64,000 bases of DNA from Chlorops oryzae (Eukaryota; Arthropoda; Insecta; Diptera; Chloropidae). The stretch is from positions 5,412,822 to 5,476,821 of the forward strand of contig CM035808.1 of the NCBI GenBank assembly GCA_020466095.1, in the 5' to 3' direction. This document shows, piece by piece, positions 11,819 through 22,589 of this stretch. The number at the start of each line of letters is the position of its first letter. The first letter of the stretch is position 1. Below the pieces are notes generated by a model. It searched no databases. It was not told the DNA's origin and saw only the letters and a list, made by a program, of their open reading frames with translations. Both the position numbers and the translations under genes were made by a program.

Positions 11819-12905
11819 TACGGTTTTTTTTTTTACTCCAAGACAACCATTTTTGTTAATGATAGAAAAGTTTTGTAAATTCATTTTCAAGCAAAAGAAG
11901 AACCTAAGCTATTTAAGCAATTTCTTTTTTTTTAAAAAAAAAAGCTTCCAAAGAGAAATATTGCTTTAATTACCAAGTAAGAAATTAAAGCGCTTGCCTC
12001 TTATCTTACGGGATTCTCCAAAATTATGCTTGCATGATAATTATCCTTTTCTTTTTTGTGTTTTTTGTGTTTTTTTTTTTACTTTCTTTTCGTGAATGAA
12101 TCGTGAGGATTTAAGTTCAACAAAAGGGCAAACCACATAGCGGCAGTTAATGAGAGTACAGTCAATCCTTTCCGCCGAAAGCGAAATCGCATTTTCCTTC
12201 GTTCTCTTGTTTTTCTTAAGGATATTCATTTTTATAATTACAGCGCGAAATGAGCCAGTGAAGCATTTTGGTTTATAATTCCTTATTTATTATTTTGGTT
12301 TTTTTTTGCTTCTCCTATATTTTGACGCATATCAAGCGAATCCTTTCACTAATGAACGTACTTGCCCCATGGCAAAAAATTTCGATGTTTGCTTTTATCC
12401 TTAAGAAAAAAAAAAAAAAAAAAAAAAATAAAATAAGGACCAACTACGTACGGGCGGGGCTATATTTCGGAGATCCAATATCAGAGAACGTTGAATATAA
12501 ATGACAGCAAAAAAAAAAAAAAAAAAAACACAAAACACAACAAAGAACATACACTAACGCGAAGAGTTTCCGTCGAAACTTTTCCGAACATATTCACTTC
12601 CAATACATTCGAGAACGTCGAAGAGCCAAGAACAAAAGGATAGAAATAGGAATAGGAATAGGACTAAAAACTTTTGTAAATATAATCAACCGAAGTGCTA
12701 AGAGTTTTCGCTTCTCTTTTGTTTAATTCGAGTATAGGAAGGATTATAAGGCTTACAATATGAGATGTTGTGCTCAATTGTGTGCTGTCAGGTGGGTAGT
12801 TAAGGGTGACTCGGACCATCCACAGAAAATGGGTCTGAATTTTTGTCAAGTTGCCGTGAATAGGGGAACTACTTTTGTAGTTTGTATTTTTTTTTTTTTC
12901 AAAGA
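11819..12905. other. AT-rich DNA with homopolymer runs
   Basis: No gene is recognised. A-runs lie at 12405-12428 and 12510-12528, and a T-run at 12888-12899. A short GGAATA repeat lies at 12646-12662. Confidence 0.5.
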
Positions 12906-13085
12906 CTCCCAGCTAGCATTTTTCGAAACTTTTGATCAAAAACGAATCTTTTTCGAGTCGCCTTTCTGATTAAAAATATCAAATATGCGCTCGGTTTCTG
13001 CTCAAAAATTATACTTTGGTCGGGAGAAATTGGAACCCTAGCCGCGACTCTTCTTAGGGAGTCATATTTGATATCACTTGCGAGT

Positions 13086-13884
13086 CGTTTTCGAGTCATA
13101 TTTGTATCATTTTCGAGTCTTCTACGACTCATATTTTCTATCATTTTGGAGTCTTCTGCGACTCATATTTGCTATCATTTTTGAAGTCTTCTACGACTCA
13201 TATTTGCTATCATTTTGGAGTCTTCTACGACTCATATTTGCTATCATTTTGGAGTCTTCTACGACTCATATTTGCTATCATTTTGGAGTCTTCTACGACT
13301 CATATTTGCGATCATTTTGGAGTCTTCTACAAATCATATTTGCTATCATTTTGGAGTCTTCTACGACTCATATTTGCTATCATTTTAGAGTTTTTTACGA
13401 CTCATATTTGCTATCATTTTGGAGTTTTTTACGACTCATATTTGCTATCATTTTGGAGTCTTCTACGACTCATATTTGCGATCATTTTGGAGTCTTCTAC
13501 AAATCATATTTGCTATCATTTTGGAGTCTTCTACGACTCATATTTGCTATCATTTTGGAGTTTTTTACGACTCATATTTGCTATCATTTTGGAGTCTTCT
13601 ACAAATCATATTTGCTATCATTTTGGAGTCTTCTACGACTCATATTTGCTATCATTTTGGAGTCTTCTACAAATCATATTTGCTATCATTTTGGAGTCTT
13701 CTACGACTCATATTTGCTATCATTTTGGAGTCTTCTACGACTCATATTTGCGATCATTTTGGAGTCTTCTACAAATCATATTTGCTATCATTTTGGAGTC
13801 TTCTACGACTCATATTTGCTATCATTTTAGAGTTTTTTACGACTCAAATTTGCTATCATTTTGGAGTCTTCTACGACTCATAAT
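13086..13884. repeat. 34-bp tandem array, about 23 units
   Basis: The unit contains TTTGCTATCATTTTGGAG and TCTTCTACGACTCATA. Units repeat exactly every 34 bp (for example TATTTG at 13201 and 13235). Variants (GCGATC, CTACAAATCAT, TTTTTTACG) recur at multiples of the period: the GCGATC type sits at 13308, 13478 and 13750, 170 and 272 bp apart. No plus-strand frame contains a stop, so 34-residue protein periods of up to 293 codons appear. I treat them as non-coding. Confidence 0.95.
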
Positions 13885-14011
13885 TATTATCAATTGCTTT
13901 CCAAAAATGAAAAAACACCATTCCAACATCAAAACACATTTTTTGGCTTTTCCGTGTGTATGTTATGTTATATGTATTATTATTATAGATTCAACATTTT
14001 TTTTTCCTTGC

Positions 14012-14080
14012 CTTATGTGGGATTTGAACATAGGAACTGTGGTTTTCTAGTCCTGTGCTCACCCGTCGACACCAAGCTTT
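14012..14080 (-). repeat. tRNA-like module in the 12.9-kb element
   Basis: Read on the minus strand this has an A-box-like TGGTGTCGACGGGTGAGCAC, an anticodon-arm-like GGACTAGAAAACC and a B-box-like TGTTCAAATCCCA. The same block with substitutions occurs at 21893-21952 and 48231-48293. It does not fold as a full tRNA by eye, so I call it tRNA-like or SINE-derived rather than a tRNA gene. Confidence 0.5.
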
Positions 14081-14403
14081 CCAAATCGAAAGTCATGGAC
14101 ATTTTTCGTTTATAACTTTAAATTCGAATTCCATTGACTTCAATTTTGAGTCAAATATTGAGTGAACCATATGATAGCAACAATTTGAATGATCATATTT
14201 CAATCCCATACGTGATTAATAGGCGATTGCTCTTTATTTTGTTTTTGTAATTTGAATACGACTCGCTTTTGAAACATATTGGAGAGTCGTTTTCGAGTCT
14301 TCTTTTAATCGTGTATGTGATCAATCATTTTGCTAATCATGAAGGGGGTTCGAAGAAGACTCGTAAATGAATCTTCTCATAAAACAGTCTTCCAAATGTT
14401 GGG

Positions 14404-15338
14404 TGGGCTGTCGACTCTAGATAGAGTGAGATAAATTTTGAACGGCTCGTTCCTATTATTAAGGTTCCCACTATTGAATTTTAAAATTTACGTATTAGGT
14501 TCAACAAGATTTCTTTTTGATAAAAATCTCGGTTTTTTGACAATAATTCAATAGAGATGAAGCCCAAAATCCAATATTGCGAGAGCGCGAGACGAGAGCG
14601 CGAGACGAGACGCACACAAATTTCAAAACATTGAATTATATGGTTCAAGCTCCAATGTATCGCACTGCGAGACTTCGTAGCGAGAAAATTTTGAAAAATT
14701 GAATATTTCTCGTTGCGAGACAATTTGACAGGTTAATGATGTAGCTATTGTTTGAGTGCTCGTTATTGGGTACTCGTTTAAGCTAATAAAACAAATGCTG
14801 TTCACTGTTCCGTGAAAAAAAGCTTTTAAAATATTTCGCGAGTTTTGGTTTATTTTGAAAATGTTTGAAAATTTTCAATTAAAATTTTAAGCTCAAGTGA
14901 TAACGTGTAAATTTTATGAGTACTCGGTACTCGTTAGATTGGTAATTGGTTCAAATATTGCATTACTAGAATCGAAATTATGCTATCATCTGCGTGACGC
15001 AAAACTCTCATTGGAGATTGAAATGCGTCGCGCAAAACATTTTCGTGATCTTTCGAGATCTCGCAATATTAGATTTTGGGCTTGATTGTTTCTTACATTC
15101 TCCTAACGATTTTTGAACGAACTTCTCGATCGAATGACCTTAGACTAACAGAATTATCTGCTGTATAAGGGGGCTTTAAAAATCTTACACTTGCTTACAA
15201 TGGATGACTGATATAAAGTAATGTATGCTTATAGTCCAAAAATGGTCCAAATCTCCCAAGCCTTAGTCCATGTTCTCACAGCACCTAGGTGTTCACTCTA
15301 TCCGGGACTCTATTCTATCCAGACTCGATTGTTATCTA
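14404..15338. other. Non-coding DNA between elements
   Basis: No gene is recognised. There is a short (GAGCGCGAGAC)n motif at 14580-14612. Opposed GCGAGA-rich stretches at 14574-14716 and about 14997-15075 suggest another decayed inverted-repeat element, but I could not define its ends. Confidence 0.4.
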
Positions 15339-15454
15339 TTCTCAAAGGGGGAAAAAATCTCTTGGGGCCTTAAATTCTTCTCTACAAACCTGTGTGTTGT
15401 CCTCGTGTCGACGAAAATTCACGACTCATATACGAGTCCATGTGTTTTTTGTTA
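15339..15454 (+). repeat. Left copy of a 116-bp direct repeat flanking a LINE
   Basis: TTCTCAAA...CATGTGTTTT...GTTA here is matched, with roughly 85 percent identity, by 15798-15914. The two copies abut the two ends of the LINE fragment between them. Confidence 0.7.
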
Positions 15455-15797
15455 GGTTAGGTTATGTTGTAGGGGCCGCCCACCAAAAAGGTGGCGCACT
15501 TAGACCAAGGAAAGTTCATTGTGTTGCCCACAGGTTCGGACAGCTATTTGAAAAACCATTTTGTTCGCTCAATAAAACTTGCTATCCTCAAAGGGTTAAG
15601 TTCCCCGAGTTCCGATGGGGTGGGAAAAAAGTAACATCCAAAGGATTTGAATCTCAGTTTAGTAAAGGCCGGGCAGTACAGGAGAAGATGTTGAGGAGTT
15701 TCCTCATCCTGACAGCTCCTGCAGAAATCGAAATCAGGTTCCCGTAGCCTTCTAGCATGGGGACCTATGAGGCAATGACCAGTCATCAGTCCCACTG
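15455..15797 (-). pseudogene. 5'-truncated LINE: RNase H / zinc-knuckle end
   Basis: The minus strand (frame from about 15797 to a stop at 15544) encodes the last ~85 residues of a non-LTR retrotransposon polyprotein. It has T-G-H-C-L-I-G-P-H-A followed by C-R-S-C-(7)-H-(4)-C-P-A-F, the Cys/His cluster that closes the RNase H region of Jockey/R1-like elements (family knowledge). The body upstream is missing, as in a 5'-truncated insertion. The 3' end reads CCTAACCTAAC followed by an A-run, typical of such tails. It would have been copied by target-primed reverse transcription. The fragment is certainly dead. The clade assignment is only approximate. Confidence 0.75.
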
Positions 15798-15914
15798 TTC
15801 TCAAAAGGCAAAAAAAATCCCTTCGGGCCTTAAATTAATCTCTACGGACCTGTATGTTATCCTTTTGTCGATGGAAATTCACGACTCACATACGAGTCCA
15901 TGTGTTTTATGTTA
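15798..15914 (+). repeat. Right copy of the 116-bp direct repeat
   Basis: Homologous to 15339-15454; it includes AAATTCACGACTCACATACG. Either it is an unusually long target duplication made by the LINE, or the LINE landed between two copies of an older tandem repeat. Confidence 0.7.
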
Positions 15915-17019
15915 AAAAGGGCCAATTTTGACGTTGAAAGAGTGTGTGAGAAACATTTAAGATCGCATTAGATGTTCCGATGTTGTTGCCCCCAGAAAAG
16001 GTAAATGCACAATGGCACTTTGAATTGGAAATACGGGTCTGAATGCTGTATATCAATTGGAAATTTGTGTCTTGAACCGTGTAATAAATTTGCTTCAACG
16101 TTCAACGCTTTCACATACATACATACATATATACTTTGATATGTAGAAACATTTCAATGGGCAATGGGAAAGGAAAACCCTTAAATGAGCTAATGAACTG
16201 TTTCCGCTCCTTATCGAAAACATTTGAAATTGCCAAATTGTTATTTTCCTTGCACTCAAAAGTGGATGAGATTAAAATTTATTTATTTTTTTTTTTCGCT
16301 CAAAAATGTTTGAAAATGCTTGAATTTTCCAATTATAAAACTTTGTTTATTTGTCGTCAGAGATAAATTCTGATCTAGGACGAAGGACAATTTTGCATTA
16401 ATGCGTGACTAAAATCCAATTAAATACGAATAAATAAATATTCAAAATAAATCAGATTGTTGAGATAAAGTTTCTGTTTGACTTTTCGGCTATGCCATAA
16501 TGATAAATTTTTTTCGAACAATATCTAATTTGTGGCTTTTTGGTGTTGTTGATTTCATCAAATTTATTTATTGAGGACCTTTAAAATTTAGTCTCACAGC
16601 CTCTGCACACAGTCGGCACATTGAGGCAGAAATTCTGTGAAGTCATTTCGTTTGAATCGCAGCAACAAAATCAAGACTTCTCGAATGTTTAAAATGTTAT
16701 TTATTCGGAAGACGAACATGATTCGTCGTTTTGACGATGAACTTTTAATCATTTTGTTAACGTTGACAAGATGAGCTGAGCAAAATGAAATTTTCAATTT
16801 TTGTTTGTTTTTTTTTTTCTTTAATTTTATTTTGTAGATTAGAAATAAAAATAAAAATTCGGGAAAAATAAGTTTCAAAATTCTGTTAGTCGATTTAGCG
16901 AATTAATACTTTGCGAAAAGTTTTGCTTTTTGTTTGTTTGAAGAAGTTTGAATTTTTTTCCCATTTTTCTGCTAACAGAGCGCTTTATCTCCACATGGCA
17001 AGGGTCCTTCTCAAGCTCA
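15915..17019. other. AT-rich DNA without a recognised gene
   Basis: No gene or element is recognised. Open frames are short and low-complexity. Confidence 0.5.
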
Positions 17020-17027
17020 ATGAGGGT

Positions 17028-18077
17028 CAGGCGCGGCGGAACACCAAAAATCGGAGTGGGTAGTGGTCATGGCACCATGCGACAGAGCAAAAAAATTTTT
17101 TTTACTTCATTTATTATAACAATACAATTTGTTAAATACATTTTTTAAAAATTTTCTCCTTAGTTTATTAAAAAAAAAACAAATAGAAATCCTTACTGTG
17201 GTACAGTGCAACTCATATAACTCAATTTCTAATAGAATATGAGTGAAAATTTTTCAAGTGGACCACATATTTTTCGATGGTCGGATTTTCGACTTTTTTA
17301 AGTCACAATAACCAGTAATAAATACAATTTGAACAGTTTTGTGAACTTCGAATTTTATACCTCTGACACTCTGTGTCGAGGATATAATGCATTTGTGTGG
17401 TTGTGTGTAACACCCAGAACCAGTCGAGATAGACTATACCAAATATATGTATTTACAAACATGTCCTAGTATAATCTCCTGGAGCCGCTGATTATTTCCA
17501 TACCAATTTCTAATGAGATATCTCGACTTTTATTCAAAAAATCCGTAATTTTGGAAATATGATTATTGATTATTCAAAAAGTCCGAAATCTGGGGAATAT
17601 GATTTTGGATTTTTTTTTAAATCACAATTTTTCTTTTCATAAATATTTTTATATTTTCAATCCGAATTTTTTGAATTTGAATCATCAATTTTTCATTATT
17701 CAAAAATTTTATGTTTCCATTTTGTGATTTCTTTTAATTCAACAATCAAGAATAAAATAATTAAAATTTTTGGCCAATCAGTAATTAGTCCCTATAATAT
17801 TGCTGAAAATATTCTTACTGCCGATCACTGCATAAACACACAATATAAGAAAATCGAAGCTTATATCGAAACTCTTTGGTTGTTTGTTGTATGTTCGTTC
17901 ACGTTTCGGCATTGCGGACGCTTGTACAGTAAAATGTAGCTGTTGCTTCTTTTAGATGATTTTGCAAAAAAATTTTCTTTACAAATTTTGAGTAAGTTTC
18001 GGAGTGGGTAATTACCTATACCCTAAAAATCGGACTGGGTAGTAGTCCCATACTACCCACACCTTTCGCCGGGCCTG
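17028..18077. mobile_element. Non-autonomous hAT element, 1050 bp
   Basis: The inverted ends are CAGGCGCGGCGG and CGCCGGGCCTG, bounded by an exact 8-bp duplication ATGAGGGT (17020-17027 and 18078-18085). Both ends contain CGGA(G/C)TGGGTAGT motifs near a run of A residues. From about 17353 the interior contains a fragment of another repeat (see 17353-17450). No transposase is recognisable. Confidence 0.85.
17353..17450 (+). repeat. Fragment of a dispersed repeat, inverted copy at 20.1 kb
   Basis: TTTTATACCTCTGACACTCTG and the following GTGTCGAGGATAT, GTGTGGTTGTG and AGAACCAGTC match, in inverted orientation, 20030-20130. It lies inside the hAT element, while its partner lies 2 kb outside it. 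Confidence 0.7.
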
Positions 18078-18085
18078 ATGAGGGT

Positions 18086-19600
18086 GGATAAGTCGAGAGA
18101 ACTTGACAGCACAATATCCATGGAAACGATTTGCGGTGAAAGTAGGCTTGACAAAACGCCCTCTTAAAATATTTTACATTCAATGGGTATTAGCGTGGCA
18201 TGTTCGATAAATAGTTAAAACCCATACTCAGATGATACGTAGCTAAAGTTTCCATAGAAACATATCCAAAAAAGCAAAAATTCTTCGAATAGTTTTTCGC
18301 TTATACTGAGCTGGTAAGTACCTAATCAAGGACAGACTTTTCGGCTTTAGTTCAACATTCGAAATGAACATGTCAGCTTTTTATCACGACTGCCACTTAA
18401 AAATAAAAAAAATCAACCGAAACCTGAAAGAATCTACCAATTTAAAAAAACAATCTACCAATTTAATAAAAAAACTACCTATTTCAATTTTCACTTTTTA
18501 TAAAAAAAAGAACAATTCAAAAAAAGAAGAAAAATAAAATAAAATGAAAGTCATTCAAAGTCAACAAAAATTAACAAAATTAATTGAGTGATGGGTTGAT
18601 ACCGATACAAAATATCGGGCATCGCTCCTTTAAGGTCTTCTTCCATAGAACGCATCAGGCACGGAGCACACGCGAAGCGCTTAAGTTGAAAATTTTGACT
18701 TTGAAGAACTTGAGAAAAATGAATATAGTCGTGTCTCTCAAACTTAACGAGGCTACAGATAATGTGCCACTAAAGTGATTTTTAGAACAGACCCTAGTAC
18801 CAAAAGGTACCCCTAAAAATTATCCGATGAATTCTTTTCTCAAAGTCAAGTTCCCCTTTCTCTCCACATTAATTTTCGTGAAGATAGGTCAACTGTTGCT
18901 TTAAGAAAATTTCTTAGAGGTAGACATATGCATCTATAGACGGAGGTAGGTACTTAGTCGTGACGCTAATCATTTCTTTACATGTAAAAAAGTATGTACA
19001 CGAACCTCTGTCTCGATTTGTTCTGGCACAATTAAGCACAATGGTCATATATAAATCTGTTTTTTTGGGTACAGAGCTTTACTTAAATCACATTGTAGAG
19101 AATAAATTTTCCCGTTTGACAATATTGCTTTAGAAAAATGATAAAAATTTTTATACCATAAAATCTCTCTTTATTGTGTGAGCATAGAATTCATCTTCCC
19201 ACAGCAAAGGAAAGCACGTCAGGAAAGAAGAAAAGCCACAAAATTTATGGTAATATAGTCCGACACAAAAATTTTTCATTGCCTCATTTGATAATTGAAT
19301 TACCGTTGAAGATTTGAACTTAAAAAAGTACGCAATTTGAGAGTTTTTCTCTTTACGCAGCGCACAGTAAGCATCACATCTCCATGGAAATTACACTCGT
19401 TAGGGTTGAAGCCAATTCTTTCATTCTGCTATTTGACAGTGAATCCATTAAAAAAAAAAAACTCATCTCACCAAAAAAGGTAAAAAATAATTGGCAGCCG
19501 TCCACAGCCTCCCTTCGGAAAGTATGAATAAATGTCGAAAAATATCATGAGAAAAAGGCTAAAGAAATAAAATAAATAATAAAAATCAATAAGGGTGCTA
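18086..19600. other. Non-coding DNA without a recognised gene
   Basis: I see no gene. There are short A-rich tracts around 18400-18550 and at 19450-19462. Confidence 0.5.
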
Positions 19601-19689
19601 TAGTCAGTGAAGTGGAAAAAACAATACCCGACACAGATCAAGGGTTAGCTATATAAGTTTGAATATTTTTTAAAACAGCCATTAAGGCA

Positions 19690-20130
19690 GCGATCATAAC
19701 GACAAAGTGTTCGGGCGAATATTTCTTTTATGGAATCAACCTTTTTGCCACGCCCAATTTCGAAAGTTTTCGCAATTCCATTGGAAGCTGTAATATAAGC
19801 TCAAATTCCAAATTTAATTGAAATATTTCGAAAAAGTTCGATTTTGGGGCAGTTTTCGGAATTTTCGTGCCAGACCCTAACACTGGAGTACCATAAAAAA
19901 TGGTCCGATCCGGTTCATTCTCGAACTCATGTTCCCATGAGCACGCATACGAAATTCCGTCAAGATTCCTCAACTCCTTCGATAAGAAAACTGTAAACAG
20001 ACAGACAGACAAACGGACGGACACGACTTAATCGAATCTCCTGTATGGTCCCTCTGGACTGGTTCTAGGTGTAATGCACAACCGCACAAACACAATATCC
20101 CCTCGACACAGACTATGTCGGATATAAAAA
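19690..20130. mobile_element. Fragment of a dipteran dispersed repeat
   Basis: It contains GCCACGCCCAATTTCG, a GACAGACAGACAAACGGACGGAC tract split at 19998-20018, CGACTTAATCGAATC and an end reading TCGACACAGACTATGTCGG then ATATAAAAA. This is the same organisation as the element at 9678-10888, and its last 100 bp is inverted relative to 17353-17450. Non-coding. Confidence 0.6.
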
Positions 20131-20854
20131 TAAAAAATAAAAAAATCCTGATGTTGAAATGGAAAAAAAAAAAACATTGAATTGGTTAGCTGCTGTAGCA
20201 AACAGACACTCTTGAATCACGTAGAACATTAAAAATTCGTTTTTATGCCATCCATATCAATTTCACAGCCTCAACGTCAACACTGCTCCTCCCCGTCACA
20301 CGTCACCCAGTTAAAGGAGGCACTTTTTCCTATGCATAAAACGAGCGAGAACATTCGCTAATCTGGAATGTGTTAGCCCCGAGAGGAGTTGAAGGGCGAT
20401 GGTATTCACTAGGAACAGGTGTATTTGTATGCGTTAAAATACGTATTTACCGGCTTTTTTGATTTGATGTAACAAATTTTGACACATTTGATTTGAAAAT
20501 GACTTTTTTTTCTTCTCTCTTTGGAATTTCAATCTAAAATCGGATGTCCTTGAGTGAACATAAGGAATCGTGATTTTTTCTGAGCATTTCCGTTTTAGCA
20601 TTTCAATACTGTTGCCGGTTGGCTTTAAAAATGTTTTCATATTTTCATGAATTTCTACCAATTTTCCATTTTATTATAATCTTATTATATCAGCGTTGCC
20701 AGATGAATTTTCTTGCAAAGCTGGAGGATTAACAAACAAACAATTCAATCTCAATATATCGGAATTCACGATAAAAAAATTCAAAAAAATAAAATAAAAT
20801 AAAAGTTTTTCATAAAAAAAAAATGCAGACTTAAACGAAAAATCTTGTTCCCCT
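20131..20854. other. AT-rich DNA without a recognised gene
   Basis: Nothing identifiable. Confidence 0.5.
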
Positions 20855-20856
20855 TA

Positions 20857-21039
20857 GGCTGAGAACACATCAGAACGAAATGAAACCGAAACAAAACGTT
20901 TTCAAAAACAACAGTCCATTGTGCCTTATGAGAGCGAACACACCATATTAGTCAAAACGAAACGGGTTTGACTAAGAAAGAAAAGGGTTCCTCTTGATTG
21001 GCGAAACGAAAACGTTTTGATCCTGTGTATTCTCATTCC
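20857..21039. mobile_element. Probable TA-flanked MITE, 183 bp
   Basis: The left end GGCTGAGAACACATCAGAAC and the right end (reverse complement GGAATGAGAATACACAGGATC) match imperfectly. TA is at 20855-20856 and 21040-21041. The palindrome-like AAAACGTTTT occurs near both ends. Too small to encode a protein. Confidence 0.55.
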
Positions 21040-21583
21040 TACTAACTTTATTGATAAGCTCTTCCTTTAAATTTGATTTTGTTCCTCGGTTTTTATTTTT
21101 TTAATTCAAGGGTTTCTCCCCCGTTCCAAATAGAGACGATTTTGCCGCTGTGAAATTTTGTCCCATGTTGTTGTTTTGTTCTAGTATGCCCTCGAACTTC
21201 CTTATGAAGGAGCGGTAATTTAAATAGTTCTCGACCATCAGCTCGTTGTGGCCTAAGATGGGCTTATTGAAAACTCATAGTTTCGGGCTACACACGGCAA
21301 AATATTCACCTATTATGAAGGTATTAGAAACCCCATTCTCTTCGTCTTCAAGACAAAGTTTTGTATTCAAAGTCCCTTAGTGAATATCTCTCTCTCTCTC
21401 ACGTAGAGCTAGTATCTTAGACGGCAGTGGCTCCAGAAAAGGGAGGCTAATCTGCCTATGTTTAATCTCCCGAATCTTAACATACATATCTGATGTCCTG
21501 ACTTCGTATGGGCACACTTTAGGGAGATTTTTATCATAAGTTTTTTTTTTTATATGTAAAACTTTTCTTTCTTTTCAATATTA
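21040..21583. other. Non-coding DNA without a recognised gene
   Basis: No gene is seen. A short (CT)n lies at 21389-21400. Confidence 0.5.
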
Positions 21584-21584
21584 A

Positions 21585-21955
21585 CCCAGAAAAGATCTAG
21601 AGTCGTAAATGATTCATTTATGAATTCTTATTTGGGGTGTGAGCCTTCATAATGAGCTCTTTTAAGAATCTTTAAAATCGTGTTTCCCTTCTTGCGATTA
21701 ACGTCCTTTATCAGTCCGAAGTCCCACAACCAAGGAGCTCATATAAGAGTCATATATGACACCCTCCACACTCATATTGGACTCTTATTTCCGCTCAAAT
21801 AAGAGCTACACATGACTCCTTCCGCACTCAGCTTATGAGTTTAAAAAGACTCAAAAGTTTTGAGTGTTTTAAAAACAATTGATTAATTTCAATGTGTGGG
21901 ATTTCAACCTCGGAATTCTCGCTTTCTAGTCATGTGTTCACTAGGGTGATGACTT
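21585..21955. mobile_element. CCCAG-family element fragment (copy B)
   Basis: It starts CCCAGAAAAGATCTAGAGTCG. The block GATCGTGTTTCCCTTCTTGCGA-like at 21676-21702 and the following GTCCGAAGTCCCACAACCAAG are shared with 24603-24665. GACTC-rich sequence follows, then the tRNA-like module at 21893-21952. No right terminus is visible, so this copy is probably truncated. Confidence 0.5.
21893..21952 (-). repeat. tRNA-like module in copy B
   Basis: The minus strand reads ACACATGACTAGAAAGCGAG and a B-box-like AGGTTGAAATCCCACA. It aligns with 14012-14080 and 48231-48293. Its A-box end is disrupted. Confidence 0.45.
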
Positions 21956-22129
21956 TTAGTGTTTTTTTTCTCCAAAAAAATATCCTGTATTGTAGTACGA
22001 TGAACTTTTGTTAAAGATGCCATAAAATACTAATTTTAAGGTTATTTGATAAAAAATGTCACGCACCAAGTCATTTGAAAAATTTAAGTTTTTATTTTTT
22101 TCCAAATTTTTTATGTTACTGTAAGCAGA

Positions 22130-22585
22130 GTCGCTCCTAGAGGGGTCAAATGTAAGACCAACTACCATTATTTTTTTATTCCCAACAATTTATCCAAACA
22201 TACCTTCCCCCTATCTCCACTCCTTAAGGGGGCTCCCATACAAAAGTAATTTTTTTTTATGGATTTTTCCCCCCACTGTCCTAACTAGCCCCAGAGTGCC
22301 CCTAGAGGAGTCAAATGTTTGACCGACCCCCATTAACTTTGTCTCATTAACGTTTTTTCCCAACATACTGACCCCCTATCTCCCCTCCTTAGGGGGTCAC
22401 CCATACAAAATAACCTTAATTTTATCACAATTTCATACAAAATGGCTGTCACTACAGTAAAACCCCTCGTAGGCGGATAATATATATGACCGACCCCTAT
22501 TATTTTTCTACCCCAAATATTTTCTTCAAACATACCTACCCTCTATCTCCCCTCCTTAGGGGGGTCCCCATACAAAAATAGGCTT
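22130..22585 (+). repeat. Three diverged tandem units of about 166 bp
   Basis: CTATCTCC..CTCCTTA.GGGGG followed by CCCATACAAAA recurs with its core CTATC at 22211, 22376 and 22543 (periods 165 and 167). Each unit is preceded by CTAGAGG.GTCAAATG-like and GACCGACCCC-like blocks, which decay in the third copy. No coding sequence. Confidence 0.8.
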
Positions 22586-22589
22586 AAAT

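Larger units (their letters stand above)
12908..14403. mobile_element. CCCAG-family element carrying a 34-bp array
   Basis: The left end CCCAGCTAGCATTTTTCGAA and the right end (reverse complement CCCAACATTTGGAAGACTG) are imperfect inverted repeats. GACTC-rich sequence borders both ends. The interior holds the 34-bp tandem array and then a tRNA-like module (14012-14080, minus) that recurs in related elements at 21.9 and 48.2 kb. I cannot see a clean target duplication, so the boundaries are tentative. There is no transposase. Confidence 0.5.

Noticed and set aside
13078..14050. Frames of 250, 293 and 154 codons on plus
   Set aside because: They arise from a 34-bp unit with no stops. All three frames are equally open, which excludes selection for one protein.
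15453..15466. TTAGGTTAGG telomere-like repeat
   Set aside because: Only two units, and it is the 3' tail of the LINE fragment. Flies also lack the TTAGG telomere repeat.
17353..20130. A single 2.8-kb element bounded by the inverted copies at 17.35 and 20.1 kb
   Set aside because: The left copy lies inside a hAT element with its own 8-bp duplication, so the two ends are more likely separate fragments of one dispersed repeat.
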